Below are positions 40,008-49,965 of a DNA stretch of 64,000 bases, piece by piece (within the stretch, counting starts at the first letter, position 1; the number at the start of each line of letters is the position of its first letter). Where the stretch lies: the NCBI RefSeq assembly GCF_000025485.1, contig NC_013851.1, forward strand, positions 2,910,001-2,974,000, read 5' to 3'. The notes beneath the pieces are model-generated. The model ran no database searches, was not told the origin of the DNA, and saw only the letters and a list, made by a program, of their open reading frames with translations. The position numbers and the translations under genes were made by a program. Origin of the DNA: Allochromatium vinosum DSM 180 (lineage in GTDB: Bacteria > Pseudomonadota > Gammaproteobacteria > Chromatiales > Chromatiaceae).

Positions 40008-41189
40008 ATGCGCGTGTTGATCCTGGAAGACGAGCCGTCGATGGCCGTTCTATTGGAACAGCTGGTCAAGCAGCTGTGGCCAAGGGCCGTGGTGGATCTG
40101 GAGTCCGACGCGCTGTCGGCGCTCGACCGCTGGCAACGCTCGGGCGCGGATCTGGCGCTGCTCGACTGGGAGCTTCCGGGGATGAGCGGCATCGAGGTGT
40201 TGAAACAAATCAAGAAGTCCGGGAGCAGGACGCTGTGCGTGATGGTGTCCGGACATGCCGATCGCGCCTCGATCCTGACGGCGGGTGCCCAGCATGTCGA
40301 TGCTTTCATCGTCAAACCCTTCGACATCGACGAGGTGCGGGCGCGTCTGTTGCAGGTCATGGCCGCATCGCCTCCCGAACCGGAACCGGATGCCCCGACC
40401 GTCATGCCGACCTTTGCCTCGCTCGAAGCGTTCGTCCTGTTCAACCTGACACACGGCCTGCCCGGTCTGCCGATCGAATCCGGGTTCGTACAGGCTCTCA
40501 AGGGAATACGTCAGCTCGACGTCGAGGGCCTGCGTGCCCTGCTCCAGCGCAGCCAGCGTGATCCGGCACTGGTTCTGCGGGTCTTGAGCCTGGCCAATGG
40601 GCATGGGTACGCGCGCGGACCGGAGCCGCTCGAAACCTTCGAGAGCGCGCTGAGGCGCATCGGGCTGACTGGACTCGTCAATCTCGCCGTGGAGTTGTCG
40701 CTGCTGCCGGGAAGCGCGCTGAAACACGACTGGCTGCGGGCCCAATATCAGGCGTTCCAGCGCGACAGTCTGGCTCTGGCCGAGATCGTCAAGCAGTTGG
40801 GTGCGGACGTGGAATTCGATGTCGAGGCGGCACGGACGGCCTGTCTGCTGTATCGGGTCGGCGAGCTGGCGCTGTTGCAGGTGATGCAGGCCTGGATCGA
40901 TCTGGGGCAGACGCTCGACGAGACACAGGGCGCACGGCTCCTGACACGCGAGGGTGCGCGAGCGGGCAACCAGATCAAGAGCCAGTGGACGCTTCCCGGC
41001 AGTGTGCGAGCGCGTGTCGACGCCGCCCATCTGCTGCCCGAGGGCACCGTGCGCAAGGAGCAGGTGCTGATGCGCATCGCGGGTCTGATCCACAGCGGCG
41101 AATCCGACCAGGAGCTGATGCGTCTACTGGCCCGGCTCGGGCTGCCGGACACGACCGTCGAACGCTATCGCGTCGCCGGCGAGTCATGA
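40008..41189 (+). CDS. Response regulator with HDOD output domain
   Basis: 393 residues, MRVLILEDEPSMAVLLEQLV. Receiver with Asp53 (LALLDWELPGMSGIEVL) and FIVKPFDIDEVRARL, then an HDOD domain from about 140 (LPGLPIESGFVQALKGIRQL, LVLRVLSLANGHGYARGPEP, ESALRRIGLTGLVNLAVELS). HDOD proteins are HD-like but lack metal-binding HD residues and act as signalling adaptors. It directly abuts the CHASE4 kinase, which is therefore its probable phosphodonor. Confidence 0.9.
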   Translation: MRVLILEDEPSMAVLLEQLVKQLWPRAVVDLESDALSALDRWQRSGADLALLDWELPGMSGIEVLKQIKKSGSRTLCVMVSGHADRASILTAGAQHVDAFIVKPFDIDEVRARLLQVMAASPPEPEPDAPTVMPTFASLEAFVLFNLTHGLPGLPIESGFVQALKGIRQLDVEGLRALLQRSQRDPALVLRVLSLANGHGYARGPEPLETFESALRRIGLTGLVNLAVELSLLPGSALKHDWLRAQYQAFQRDSLALAEIVKQLGADVEFDVEAARTACLLYRVGELALLQVMQAWIDLGQTLDETQGARLLTREGARAGNQIKSQWTLPGSVRARVDAAHLLPEGTVRKEQVLMRIAGLIHSGESDQELMRLLARLGLPDTTVERYRVAGES

Positions 41190-41336
41190 GGATTCGGCAC
41201 AGCAAACAAACGATTCGACCGATAGGGCTTGGTCCAACCCCACATCTCGGTCCACAATGCCGCACAGTTCGCTCTCGCGGCTCCAATCCGAGCGGCGGGA
41301 CTTCCCAATTTCCCGAATAACCCTGATCATTGCTCC

Positions 41337-42491
41337 ATGGACGTATTTCCCCTACCCCTTGCCCGGATCGGTATCATTGGCGGCGGCCAGCTCGGCCGCA
41401 TGCTGGCCAAGGCCGCCAAGCGCCTCGGCTGCACCTGCGTGATACTCGATCCGACTCCCGGCTCGCCGGCCGGCCAGGTCGCCGGTCATCAGATCGTCGG
41501 CAACTATCATGATGCGGCCAAGCTGCGCGAGCTGGCCGAGTCCTGTGATGTCATCACCTTCGACATCGAGGACATCGACACCGAGACCCTCATCCAGCTC
41601 GAACGCGAGGGACACCGCATCCATCCATCGCCCCGTGTGCTGGCGCTCATCCAGGACAAGCTGACCCAGAAGCAGGCGCTCGCCGCCGCCGGCATCCCGA
41701 CGGCCGAGTTCGTGCCCATGCCCGAACCGACGCCCGAGGATTTCGCCGCCTTCGGCTATCCGCTGGTGCAGAAGGCCAGACGCGGCGGCTACGACGGGCG
41801 CGGCGTCTCCATCCTCAAGTCGGCCGAAGACTACCCGCGCCATCTGCCGGTGCCCTCGCTGCTCGAACGCTTCGTGCCGGCCGCGAAGGAACTGGCCGTG
41901 GTGGTCGCGCGCGGACACGATGGCGACTGCCGCTGCTATCCGGTGGTCGAGATGGTCTTCCGCCCCGGTGAGAACGTGCTCGACCTGCTGCTCGCCCCGG
42001 CGCGTATCGCCCCCGAGACGGCCGAGGCCGCCGTGGCCCTGGCCGTGCGCACGGTCGAGACCCTGGGCGGCGTGGGCATCTTCGGCGTCGAACTGTTCCT
42101 GACCGAAACCGGAGAACTCCTGGTCAACGAGGTCGCGCCCCGCACGCACAACTCGGGCCACCACACCATCGAGGCCAATGTCACCGACCAGTTCGAGCAG
42201 CATCTGCGCGCCGTGGTCGGACTGCCGCTCGGTGCGACCGACCAGCTCTCGCCGGCGGCCATGATCAACCTGCTCGGCGCGCCCGACCATCGCGGCCGTC
42301 CGGTCGTCAAAGGTTTGTCCGAGGCGTTGGCCATTCCGGGCGTCTGCCTGCACCTCTACGGCAAGGCGGCCACGGCACCCTATCGCAAGATGGGCCATGT
42401 CACCGTGCTCGACCCGGACATCGCCACAGCCGAACACAAGGCACTCCAGGTACGCGCACTCATCGAGATCTCGGGCGAGGATCACCCATGA
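41337..42491 (+). CDS. purK: N5-carboxyaminoimidazole ribonucleotide synthase
   Basis: 384 residues, [23 protein letters not shown]-grasp enzyme of purine synthesis: [54 protein letters not shown], and the metal/AIR-binding [19 protein letters not shown]. It makes N5-CAIR from AIR, ATP and bicarbonate in the cytosol. Its stop overlaps purE by four bases, the standard purK-purE pairing in reversed order. The ribosome site is weak. Confidence 0.96.
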   Translation: MDVFPLPLARIGIIGGGQLGRMLAKAAKRLGCTCVILDPTPGSPAGQVAGHQIVGNYHDAAKLRELAESCDVITFDIEDIDTETLIQLEREGHRIHPSPRVLALIQDKLTQKQALAAAGIPTAEFVPMPEPTPEDFAAFGYPLVQKARRGGYDGRGVSILKSAEDYPRHLPVPSLLERFVPAAKELAVVVARGHDGDCRCYPVVEMVFRPGENVLDLLLAPARIAPETAEAAVALAVRTVETLGGVGIFGVELFLTETGELLVNEVAPRTHNSGHHTIEANVTDQFEQHLRAVVGLPLGATDQLSPAAMINLLGAPDHRGRPVVKGLSEALAIPGVCLHLYGKAATAPYRKMGHVTVLDPDIATAEHKALQVRALIEISGEDHP

Positions 42492-43003
42492 CCCAATCCA
42501 AACATCCATCCGGCCCGCTGGTGGGCATCATCATGGGCAGCGACTCGGACTTGCCGGTCATGCGCGAGGCCGCCGCCATCCTCGACGAGTTGGGCGTGGC
42601 CTACGAGATGACCATCGTCTCGGCCCATCGCACGCCCCAGCGGCTCTATGACTATGCTCAAGGCGCCGTCGAGCGCGGCCTGCGCGTCATCGTCGCCGGT
42701 GCCGGCGGCGCGGCTCATCTGCCGGGCATGGCGGCCGCCATCACGCCGCTGCCGGTCATCGGTGTGCCGATCAAGACCTCCAGCCTCTCCGGTCAGGATT
42801 CGCTGCTGTCGATCGTGCAGATGCCGGCCGGTGTGCCCGTGGCCACGGTCGCCATCAACGGCGCCAAGAACGCCGGCATCCTGGCCGCGCAGATCCTGGG
42901 CAGCGCCGATACCGCGCTGCTGGAGCGGGTCGCCCGGTACAAGCGCGATCTGGAGTCGATGGTGATGGAGAAGGTCGCGCTCCTGGAACGGAACGCGCTC
43001 TGA
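42488..43003 (+). CDS. purE: N5-CAIR mutase
   Basis: 171 residues, [20 protein letters not shown]. Class I PurE features: [20 protein letters not shown], the active-site His in [33 protein letters not shown] and [17 protein letters not shown]. It rearranges N5-CAIR to CAIR, using the PurK product. The overlap with purK ensures equal translation. Confidence 0.97.
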   Translation: MTQSKHPSGPLVGIIMGSDSDLPVMREAAAILDELGVAYEMTIVSAHRTPQRLYDYAQGAVERGLRVIVAGAGGAAHLPGMAAAITPLPVIGVPIKTSSLSGQDSLLSIVQMPAGVPVATVAINGAKNAGILAAQILGSADTALLERVARYKRDLESMVMEKVALLERNAL

Positions 43004-43027
43004 AGCGGAGCTTCAACCGGTTCTAAG

Positions 43028-43063
43028 CCGCGTCACGGACGCGGTCCGCTCCGCCAACGGCGG
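43028..43063 (+). terminator. Two adjacent hairpins between purE and pilT
   Basis: CCGCGTC (43028-43034) pairs with GACGCGG (43038-43044), followed by CCGCC/GGCGG (43051-43063). They sit between purE and the pilT ribosome site AGGAGG. With no T-run they are only a possible transcript boundary or processing site. Confidence 0.35.
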
Positions 43064-43079
43064 GGAAACAGGAGGACTC

Positions 43080-44117
43080 GTGGACATCGCCGAACTGCTC
43101 GCCTTCAGCGTCAAGAACAATGCCTCGGACCTGCATCTGTCGTCCGGGTTGCCGCCCATGATCCGGGTCGACGGCGACATGCGCCGCATCAATGTTCCAC
43201 CCCTGGAACATCGCGCAGTCCATTCGCTGGTCTACGACATCATGAACGACAAGCAGCGCAAGGACTACGAGGAGTTCCTGGAGACCGACTTTTCGTTCGA
43301 GATCCCCGGCGTGGCGCGTTTCCGCGTCAACGCCTTCAACCAGAAGCGCGGCGCGGGCGCCGTCTTCCGCACCATCCCCTCCAAGGTGCTGACGCTCGAA
43401 GAGCTCAAGGCGCCCAAGAGCTTCAAGGACATCATCGATGTGCCGCGCGGGCTGATCCTGGTCACGGGGCCGACCGGCTCGGGCAAGTCGACCACGCTTG
43501 CGGCAATGGTCGACCACATCAACGACAACAAGTACGAACATATCCTCACCATCGAGGATCCGATCGAGTTCGTGCACGTCAGCAAGAAGTGTCTGGTCAA
43601 CCAGCGCGAGGTGCACAAGGACACCCTCGGTTTCAGCGAGGCGCTGCGCTCGGCCCTGCGCCAGGACCCGGACATCATCCTGGTCGGCGAGATGCGCGAC
43701 CTGGAGACCATCCGGCTGGCCCTGACCGCCGCCGAGACCGGCCATCTGGTGTTCGGCACCCTGCACACCACCTCGGCGGCCAAGACCATCGACCGCATCA
43801 TTGACGTCTTCCCGGCCGCCGAGAAGGACATGGTGCGCGCCATGCTTTCCGAGTCATTGCGCGCGGTCATCTCGCAGACGCTGCTGAAGAAGACCGGCGG
43901 CGGACGTATCGCCGCGCACGAGATCATGATCGGCACCCCGGCCATCCGCAACCTCATCCGCGAGGCCAAGATCGCCCAGATGTATTCGGCGATCCAAACC
44001 GGCCAGGCGCACGGGATGCAGACCCTGGATCAGAATCTCAAGGAGCTCCTGAGCAAGGGACTCATCGCCCGCCAGGACGCCCGCGCCAAAGCGCAGAGCA
44101 AAGAGGATTTCCATTGA
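43080..44117 (+). CDS. pilT: Type IV pilus retraction ATPase PilT
   Basis: 345 residues from GTG 43080 (MDIAELLAFSVKNNASDLHL; AGGAGG four bases upstream). Motifs: Walker A GPTGSGKSTTLAAMV, Asp box ILTIEDPIEF, Walker B PDIILVGEMRDLETI, His box ETGHLVFGTLHTTSA, and the AIRNLIREAK motif needed for retraction in PilT. It is a cytoplasmic hexamer at the pilus base driving depolymerisation for twitching motility and DNA uptake. pilU follows 31 bp later. Confidence 0.97.
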   Translation: MDIAELLAFSVKNNASDLHLSSGLPPMIRVDGDMRRINVPPLEHRAVHSLVYDIMNDKQRKDYEEFLETDFSFEIPGVARFRVNAFNQKRGAGAVFRTIPSKVLTLEELKAPKSFKDIIDVPRGLILVTGPTGSGKSTTLAAMVDHINDNKYEHILTIEDPIEFVHVSKKCLVNQREVHKDTLGFSEALRSALRQDPDIILVGEMRDLETIRLALTAAETGHLVFGTLHTTSAAKTIDRIIDVFPAAEKDMVRAMLSESLRAVISQTLLKKTGGGRIAAHEIMIGTPAIRNLIREAKIAQMYSAIQTGQAHGMQTLDQNLKELLSKGLIARQDARAKAQSKEDFH

Positions 44118-44148
44118 AGCCCCCCTTCTGACCGACTGAGGTCGCACC

Positions 44149-45303
44149 ATGGATCTGAAGCGCGCGCTGGAACAACTCCTGAGTGCCCTGGTCGAGAAAA
44201 AGGGCTCGGACCTCTTCATCACCGCCGGCTGGCCGCCGAGCATCAAGATCGACGGCACCATCTATCCGGCGACCAAGCAGCCGCTCACGGCCGATCAGGC
44301 GCAGGGCATGGTCTACGAGATCATGAACGAGCGCCAGCGCGCCGAATTCGAAGACACCAAGGAGTGTCAGTTCGCGCTCGACCGCGCCCCGCTCGGACGC
44401 TTCCGTGTCAGCGCCTTCGTCCAGCGCGACGCCGTCGGCATGGTGCTGCGGCGCATCGAGACCCGCATCCCGACCCTGGAGGAACTCAAGCTCCCCTCGG
44501 TGCTGCGCGATCTGGCCATGACCAAGCGCGGTCTGGTGATCTTCGTCGGCGCCACCGGCACGGGTAAATCGACCTCGCTCGCGGCCCTGATCGGCTACCG
44601 CAACCATCACAGCTCGGGCCACATCATCACGGTCGAGGACCCGATCGAGTACGTCCACGAGCACGACGGCTGCATCATCACCCAGCGCGAGGTCGGCGTG
44701 GACACCGAGTCCTTCGAGGTCGCCCTGCGCAACACCCTGCGTCAGGCCCCGGACGTCATCCTGATCGGCGAGATCCGCACCCGCCAGACCATGGAGTACG
44801 CCATCACCTTCGCCGAGACCGGCCATCTGGTGCTCGCCACCCTGCACGCCAACAACGCCAATCAGGCCATGGATCGCGTCATCAACTTCTTCCCCGAGGA
44901 ATCGCGCAGCCAGATGCTCATGGATCTCTCGCTCAACCTCAAGGGCATCGTCGCCCAGCAACTGGCGCCGCGCAAGAACGGCCAGGGCCGGCGTGCGGTG
45001 ATCGAGATCCTGCTCAACACGCCGCTGGCGGCCGATCTCATCCGCTTGGGCGAGGTGCACAAGCTCAAGGATCTGATGAAGCGTTCGGGCGAACAGGGCA
45101 TGATCACCTTCGATCAGGCGCTGTTCAATCTCTATCAGGAAGGCGAGATCAGCTACGAGGATGCCCTGAAGTACGCCGACTCGGCCAACGAGGTGCGGCT
45201 GATGATCAAGCTACAGAGCGGTATGACGCCGAGCAGTACGACGGATCAGGGCATCGACGCCATGAGTCTGGTCAGGGACGAAGACCCCCGGAACAAACGC
45301 TGA
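44149..45303 (+). CDS. pilU: PilT-dependent pilus retraction ATPase PilU
   Basis: 384 residues, MDLKRALEQLLSALVEKKGS. Walker A GATGTGKSTSLAAL, ITVEDPIEYVHEHDGC, Walker B PDVILIGEIRTRQTM, His box GHLVLATLHANNANQAMDR. Its longer acidic C-terminal tail (MSLVRDEDPRNKR at the end) and adjacency to pilT mark it as PilU, which assists PilT under load. It is convergent with the HD-GYP regulator gene, whose stop is 9 bp away. Confidence 0.95.
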   Translation: MDLKRALEQLLSALVEKKGSDLFITAGWPPSIKIDGTIYPATKQPLTADQAQGMVYEIMNERQRAEFEDTKECQFALDRAPLGRFRVSAFVQRDAVGMVLRRIETRIPTLEELKLPSVLRDLAMTKRGLVIFVGATGTGKSTSLAALIGYRNHHSSGHIITVEDPIEYVHEHDGCIITQREVGVDTESFEVALRNTLRQAPDVILIGEIRTRQTMEYAITFAETGHLVLATLHANNANQAMDRVINFFPEESRSQMLMDLSLNLKGIVAQQLAPRKNGQGRRAVIEILLNTPLAADLIRLGEVHKLKDLMKRSGEQGMITFDQALFNLYQEGEISYEDALKYADSANEVRLMIKLQSGMTPSSTTDQGIDAMSLVRDEDPRNKR

Positions 45304-45312
45304 ACGCGCCGC

Positions 45313-46395
45313 TCAGGGCACCGGATCGGCGAAGCGTTCGCGGATATTCAGGATCTCGGGGACGAGGTCGAGAAAGACGGCCATGAAGTTCGGGTCGAAA
45401 TGCTTGCCCGACTGCCTGTGCATCCAGTCGAGCGCCGCCTCCACCTCCCAGGCCGGCTTGTAGGGACGCACCGAGGTCAGCGCATCGAAGACATCGGCCA
45501 GGGCGACGATACGGCCCGACTCGGGGATCGCCTCGCCGACCAGACCCAGCGGATAACCGCCACCATCCCATTTCTCGTGATGACTCAGGGCGATCTCGCG
45601 CGCCAGTTGCAGTAGCTCGGAATCATCACCGCTGAGGATATCGCCGCCGATGGTGCTGTGAGTCTGCATGATCCGCCATTCCTCGGGCGTGAGCGGTCCG
45701 GGTTTGAGCAGGATGCTGTCGGGAATACCGATCTTGCCCACGTCATGCATGGGACTGGCATGCAGCATGATCTCACAGCGCTCCGCGTCCCAGCCCAGAT
45801 GGCGGGCCAGCAGGGTCGAGGTATGACTCATGCGCAGGATGTGCTGCCCGGTCTCGTTGTCGCGATACTCGGCGGCACGCCCCAGACGCTGCACCACTTG
45901 CAGCCGGGTCTCGCGGATCTGACGGGTGCGCTCATAGACGATGCGTTCGAGCATGTCCTTCTGATCGTGCGCCATGCGATGCGCCAGTTGCACATCGAGC
46001 ATGTTGCGCACCCGGGCGGCGACCTCGGCCTGGTCGAAAGGCTTGCCGATGAAGTCGCTGGCCCCCGCCTCCAGCGCGCGCAGCCGGTAGTCGCGCGAGC
46101 GCAGCGAGGTGAGTACCAGGATGGGCGGCGTGAGTGGGTCGGCGAGCGCGGCCAGCCGCTCGATGAGATCGAACCCGCTCAGCCCCGGCATCTCGATGTC
46201 GAGCAGGATGAGATCGGTCGGCGCCTGCTGATAGACCGTCATGAATTCATGGGGGTCTTGAACGAGCACGATGTTCGCGTAGCCGGCAGCCTGAAGCAGG
46301 CGCTCCATCAGAACGAGGCTGACGCGCTCGTCGTCGACGACCAGGATCCGGGCCGTCTTACGGCACAGTGTATCGACTCTCGCCATGGGTCTCAT
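45313..46395 (-). CDS. Response regulator with HD-GYP c-di-GMP phosphodiesterase domain
   Basis: About 360 residues. Receiver: ARILVVDDERVSLVLMERLL, phosphoacceptor Asp in LILLDIEMPGLSGFDL, Lys in FIGKPFDQAEV. Then an HD-GYP domain with MHDVGKIGIPDSILLKPGPL, LSHHEKWDGGGYPLGLVGEA and the substrate loop in YKPAWEVEAALDWM. It is RpfG-like and expected to hydrolyse cyclic di-GMP when phosphorylated. The start may be 46395 (MRPMARVD), 46386 or 46428; none has a strong ribosome site. Confidence 0.9.
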   Translation of the reverse strand: MRPMARVDTLCRKTARILVVDDERVSLVLMERLLQAAGYANIVLVQDPHEFMTVYQQAPTDLILLDIEMPGLSGFDLIERLAALADPLTPPILVLTSLRSRDYRLRALEAGASDFIGKPFDQAEVAARVRNMLDVQLAHRMAHDQKDMLERIVYERTRQIRETRLQVVQRLGRAAEYRDNETGQHILRMSHTSTLLARHLGWDAERCEIMLHASPMHDVGKIGIPDSILLKPGPLTPEEWRIMQTHSTIGGDILSGDDSELLQLAREIALSHHEKWDGGGYPLGLVGEAIPESGRIVALADVFDALTSVRPYKPAWEVEAALDWMHRQSGKHFDPNFMAVFLDLVPEILNIRERFADPVP

Positions 46396-46439
46396 CGTCC
46401 CGCTGCTGAATGATAGGAGCGTTGACATGGCCCGGATAG

Positions 46440-47714
46440 TCAGGTTCCGGACTGTCTACGCAACGCATCGATGTCGAGCGGAATCTCCATCACGGCCACG
46501 TCATCGATTTGCTCGGTTCCAGCACAATGCGCATCGAAGGCCGCCATCAGCGCCGGAAGGATCGGCGTTCCAGGCGCCCAATCGTCCAGTAGCGCACTCA
46601 GACCGGCATCGACGAACATCTGGCCCTGTTGGTCCGGTGCTTCGAGCAATCCATCGCTCATGAGCAGCAGACGATCACCCGCCGTGATCTGCACCTGACG
46701 CATGACCGGATCATGGAGTTCGGGCAGGATCCCGAGCGGCAGTGCGTGGGAGGGCAGTTCGATCCGCCCGGCGGCGGTGCACAGGTGGGCGGCCGGCATG
46801 CCGCCGTTCCACCAGGACAGGGTATCGCCGCCTTCCGAGATCGAGATCAGATAGGCGGCCATGAAGCGCTCCGTGGGCAGCAGACGATAGAGCTTCTGAT
46901 TGATCTCGGAGAGCAAGGCCACATCGTCGAAGCCCTTGGTGGTCATGGCATGGAAGGTGTCGGCCACGGGCAGGGCACCGACGGTGGCCGCCAGTCCATG
47001 GCCGGTGAAATCCCCCAGAAGTATCCTCAGCCCGCCATCCGGAAGATAGTGCATCAAGACCAGGTCGCCATTGAAGATCGTGGCCGGACGCTCGACCATT
47101 CCGATGGCCGGGACGCAGACATTGTGATATTTGACGGCCTGGGTCCAGACGCGTTCGGCGAGCTTTTTCTCCTCGTGATCGTGCTCCAGCAGGGTTTCGA
47201 GCAGACGCTGCTTGGCGGCGAGCGTGCGTTGCAGATCGCGCACGCGCTCCATGGCCAGGACACGCGCCCTGAGCCGCGTGAGGGTGAAGGGTTTGGCGAG
47301 GAAGTCGTCGCCTCCGGCCTTGATGCAGCTCAACAGGCACTGCTCGTCCTTGACGGCGGTCAGGAAGATCACCGGCACGAAGTCCTCTCCGGTCAGACGC
47401 TTGATGCGTCTGGTGCTCTCCAGACCGTCCATCTCGGGCATCAGGGCGTCCATGAAGACGATGTCCGGACGCTCCTGCTCGAAGCATTCCAGAGCCTCGC
47501 GACCATTGGCGGCCTCGAGCGTGCGGAAGCCCTCCTTGACCAGCATCGAGCCGAGCAGACGCCGATTGGCGACCTCGTCATCGACGATCAGGGCCAGTCC
47601 CCGCTGACCGCCGGAGACACCACTCGACTCTGAAGGCTCAGAGGCCACGACCGGCTCGACCGGCATTGCAGGCGTCGGAGGGTTCAACTCAGAATTCCGC
47701 CCATTCGTCTTCAT
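46440..47714 (-). CDS. Response regulator with PP2C/SpoIIE-type phosphatase domain
   Basis: 424 residues, [20 protein letters not shown]. After a 38-residue Pro/Ser-rich lead comes a receiver ([20 protein letters not shown], Asp in [29 protein letters not shown]), a coiled-coil linker (about 160-200), then a SpoIIE phosphatase ([55 protein letters not shown]). RsbU/HsbR-like proteins of this form dephosphorylate an anti-anti-sigma factor; no such partner is next to it. Its 5' end overlaps the chemoreceptor 3' end by 26 bases, linking their expression. Confidence 0.92.
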   Translation of the reverse strand: MKTNGRNSELNPPTPAMPVEPVVASEPSESSGVSGGQRGLALIVDDEVANRRLLGSMLVKEGFRTLEAANGREALECFEQERPDIVFMDALMPEMDGLESTRRIKRLTGEDFVPVIFLTAVKDEQCLLSCIKAGGDDFLAKPFTLTRLRARVLAMERVRDLQRTLAAKQRLLETLLEHDHEEKKLAERVWTQAVKYHNVCVPAIGMVERPATIFNGDLVLMHYLPDGGLRILLGDFTGHGLAATVGALPVADTFHAMTTKGFDDVALLSEINQKLYRLLPTERFMAAYLISISEGGDTLSWWNGGMPAAHLCTAAGRIELPSHALPLGILPELHDPVMRQVQITAGDRLLLMSDGLLEAPDQQGQMFVDAGLSALLDDWAPGTPILPALMAAFDAHCAGTEQIDDVAVMEIPLDIDALRRQSGT

Positions 47715-49910
47715 CCGGCTTCATCGGCTGACGGGACGGCCCGGCCTTGGGCGGGTGACTGACCTTGCCCGGCCTGGCGGCGACCGGCGACTTGTGCGCG
47801 ACGGCGCGCGTGGTCGCATGGGCATGGACATGGCCATCCTCCTGCCCGACCTTGAACACCGAGACCACCTCGGCCAGGGTACGGGCCTGATCCTCCAGCG
47901 CCTCGGCGGCGGCGGCGGCCTCCTCGACCAGGGCGGCATTCTGCTGCGTCACCTCGTCCATCTGGGTGATGGCCTGATTGACCTGCTCGATGCCGCTGGA
48001 CTGCTCGACGGAGGCGGCCGAGATCTCGGCCATGATGCTGGTGACGCGATTGATCGACTCGACGATCTCGGTCATGCGGGCGCCGGCCTCGTTGACCTGG
48101 GCCGTGCCCGAGTCGACCTTGGAGACGCTGTCGGTGATGAGGGTCTTGATCTCCTTGGCGGCATTGGCCGAGCGCTGGGCGAGACTGCGCACCTCGGCGG
48201 CGACCACGGCGAAGCCGCGGCCCTGCTCACCGGCACGCGCCGCTTCCACCGCCGCGTTGAGCGCCAGGATGTTGGTCTGGAAGGCGATGCCGTCGATGAC
48301 GCCGATGATGTCGGCGATCTTCTTGCTCGACTCGGAGATGTCGGCCATGGTCTGGACCGAGGCATTGACCACCACGCCGCCCTTGACCGCGACATCAGCC
48401 GCCGAAATGGCCAGTTGATTGGCCTGACGGTGCTGGTCAGCTCTTCCATGGAGCTTGCGGTCTCTTCCAGCGAGCTGGCCTGCTCTTCGGTGCGCTGGCT
48501 CAGATCCTGGTTGCCGGTGGCGATCTCACCCGAGGCGGTGTTGATGGTGTCGACCGCCTCACGGATGCGGAACACCAGATCCTTGAGGTTCACCACCGTG
48601 GTATTGACGCCGGCCTTGGTCTCGCCGAAGAGTCCAGGATAGTCCTGGGTGATGGTCTGGGTCAGGTCGCCGTCGGCCAGCGCCTGGGCCACGCGCATCA
48701 CGTCTTTCAGGCCCACTTCGGTGGTGTCGGAGAGCTGGTTGAGCAACTGGGCGATGTCGCGCGCGAAGCCCTGCTTGCCGGCCAGATCGAGCTTGATGCT
48801 GAAGTCGCCCCGGTTGGCGGCGTCGACGATGTTACGGATCTCGTCGACCACGGCGGTCAGGGCCTTGACGGTGCCGTTGACGCCGTTCTTGGTCTCGCCG
48901 AAGAGTCCCGGATAGTCGCGGGTGATGGTCTGCGACAGATCGCCGGCGGCCAGGGCGTTGGCCACGCGGGTGACGTCCTTGAGTCCGACGTCCGTGGTCT
49001 CGGCCAGCTGGTTGAGTCCCTCGCTGATCTCTTTGCCGAAGCCCTGTTTGCCGGCGACATCCAGACGGCGGCTGAAATCCCCACGGGTCGCGGCCTGGAC
49101 GATACCGGCGATCTCACCGACCAGTTGCTTGAGGTTCTCCTGCATCACCTTGAGCGAAGCGAGCAGGCTGGTGGTATCGCCGTCCTTGGTCCGGATACTG
49201 TGCGAGAGATCGCCGTTGGACACGGCCAGCACCATGGTGGCGGCATAATCCGGCTCGCCGCCGAGCTGTCTCGTCAGCGAGCGGGTGATCCAAAGCGCCA
49301 CACCAATGCCGACCACGAACGCCAGCGCCGAGAGCAACAGGGTCAGCGTGATGGCAGTGCCCGCATTTGACTTGGCCAAAACACCAGTTTGATCCATCAG
49401 CGCCGTCTGGAACTTGATGAGTTCGATGGCCGTCTCCTGGTAGATACTCCCGGCCTCGCGGAACTCGTTCAACAGATAAGCGCGCGCCTCGTCATCACGC
49501 CCCGACTGCACCAAGGGAATGATCTTTTGCAGATCCTCGACATAGCGAGAACGCGCGCTCTTTAGCGCATCGAGCCGCTTGATTCCCTCTGCCGATCGAA
49601 TCGTCTCCGTCAACCGCTCAATGTGCTCGCCGATCGACTGGCTGAGCGGGGGAAGCCGGTCGAGTTCGTCGGCCCTCTCGACCGGGTCGCTGAGCAGAAT
49701 CGCGTTGCGAACCGTGAGCGCGACGGCATTGAGGTCGTCGATGATGCCGTTGGCCTCAACGGTCTTGGGAAACAGATCGCTGATGATGATCTCAATATCG
49801 TCGTTGAGCAGGCGGATATTGAACCAACTGACGAAGGCAATCAGGCCCAACAGCAGCAAGACCGCCCCAAAGCCCAACCCCAAGCGTGTGGAAACCTTCA
49901 TAGTGCCCAT
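47689..49910 (-). pseudogene. Methyl-accepting chemotaxis protein broken by a frameshifting deletion
   Basis: The N-terminal frame (49910 down to about 48425) encodes MGTMKVSTRLGLGFGAVLLL with a first membrane helix, a four-helix periplasmic domain, a second helix (about 183-205), HAMP-like repeats and the start of the signalling domain, [17 protein letters not shown]. The frame then breaks. A second frame resumes as [20 protein letters not shown] and continues through the hairpin tip ([20 protein letters not shown]) to DEWAEF at 47689. About eight conserved residues are missing at the joint (48421-48430). As read, it would yield a receptor without a CheA/CheW-binding tip. A sequence error is possible but the microhomology at the joint argues for a real deletion. 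Confidence 0.88.
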
Positions 49911-49965
49911 GTTTTATTCCCGACGATAGATGTTGATTCGATCGAGCATCGAGACGGATACGGAT

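Noticed and set aside
48072-48420. Continuation of the upstream chemoreceptor frame past the break as a real C-terminus
   Set aside because: The residues turn into Arg/Ser/Pro-rich shadow sequence, while the neighbouring frame has the conserved receptor tip.
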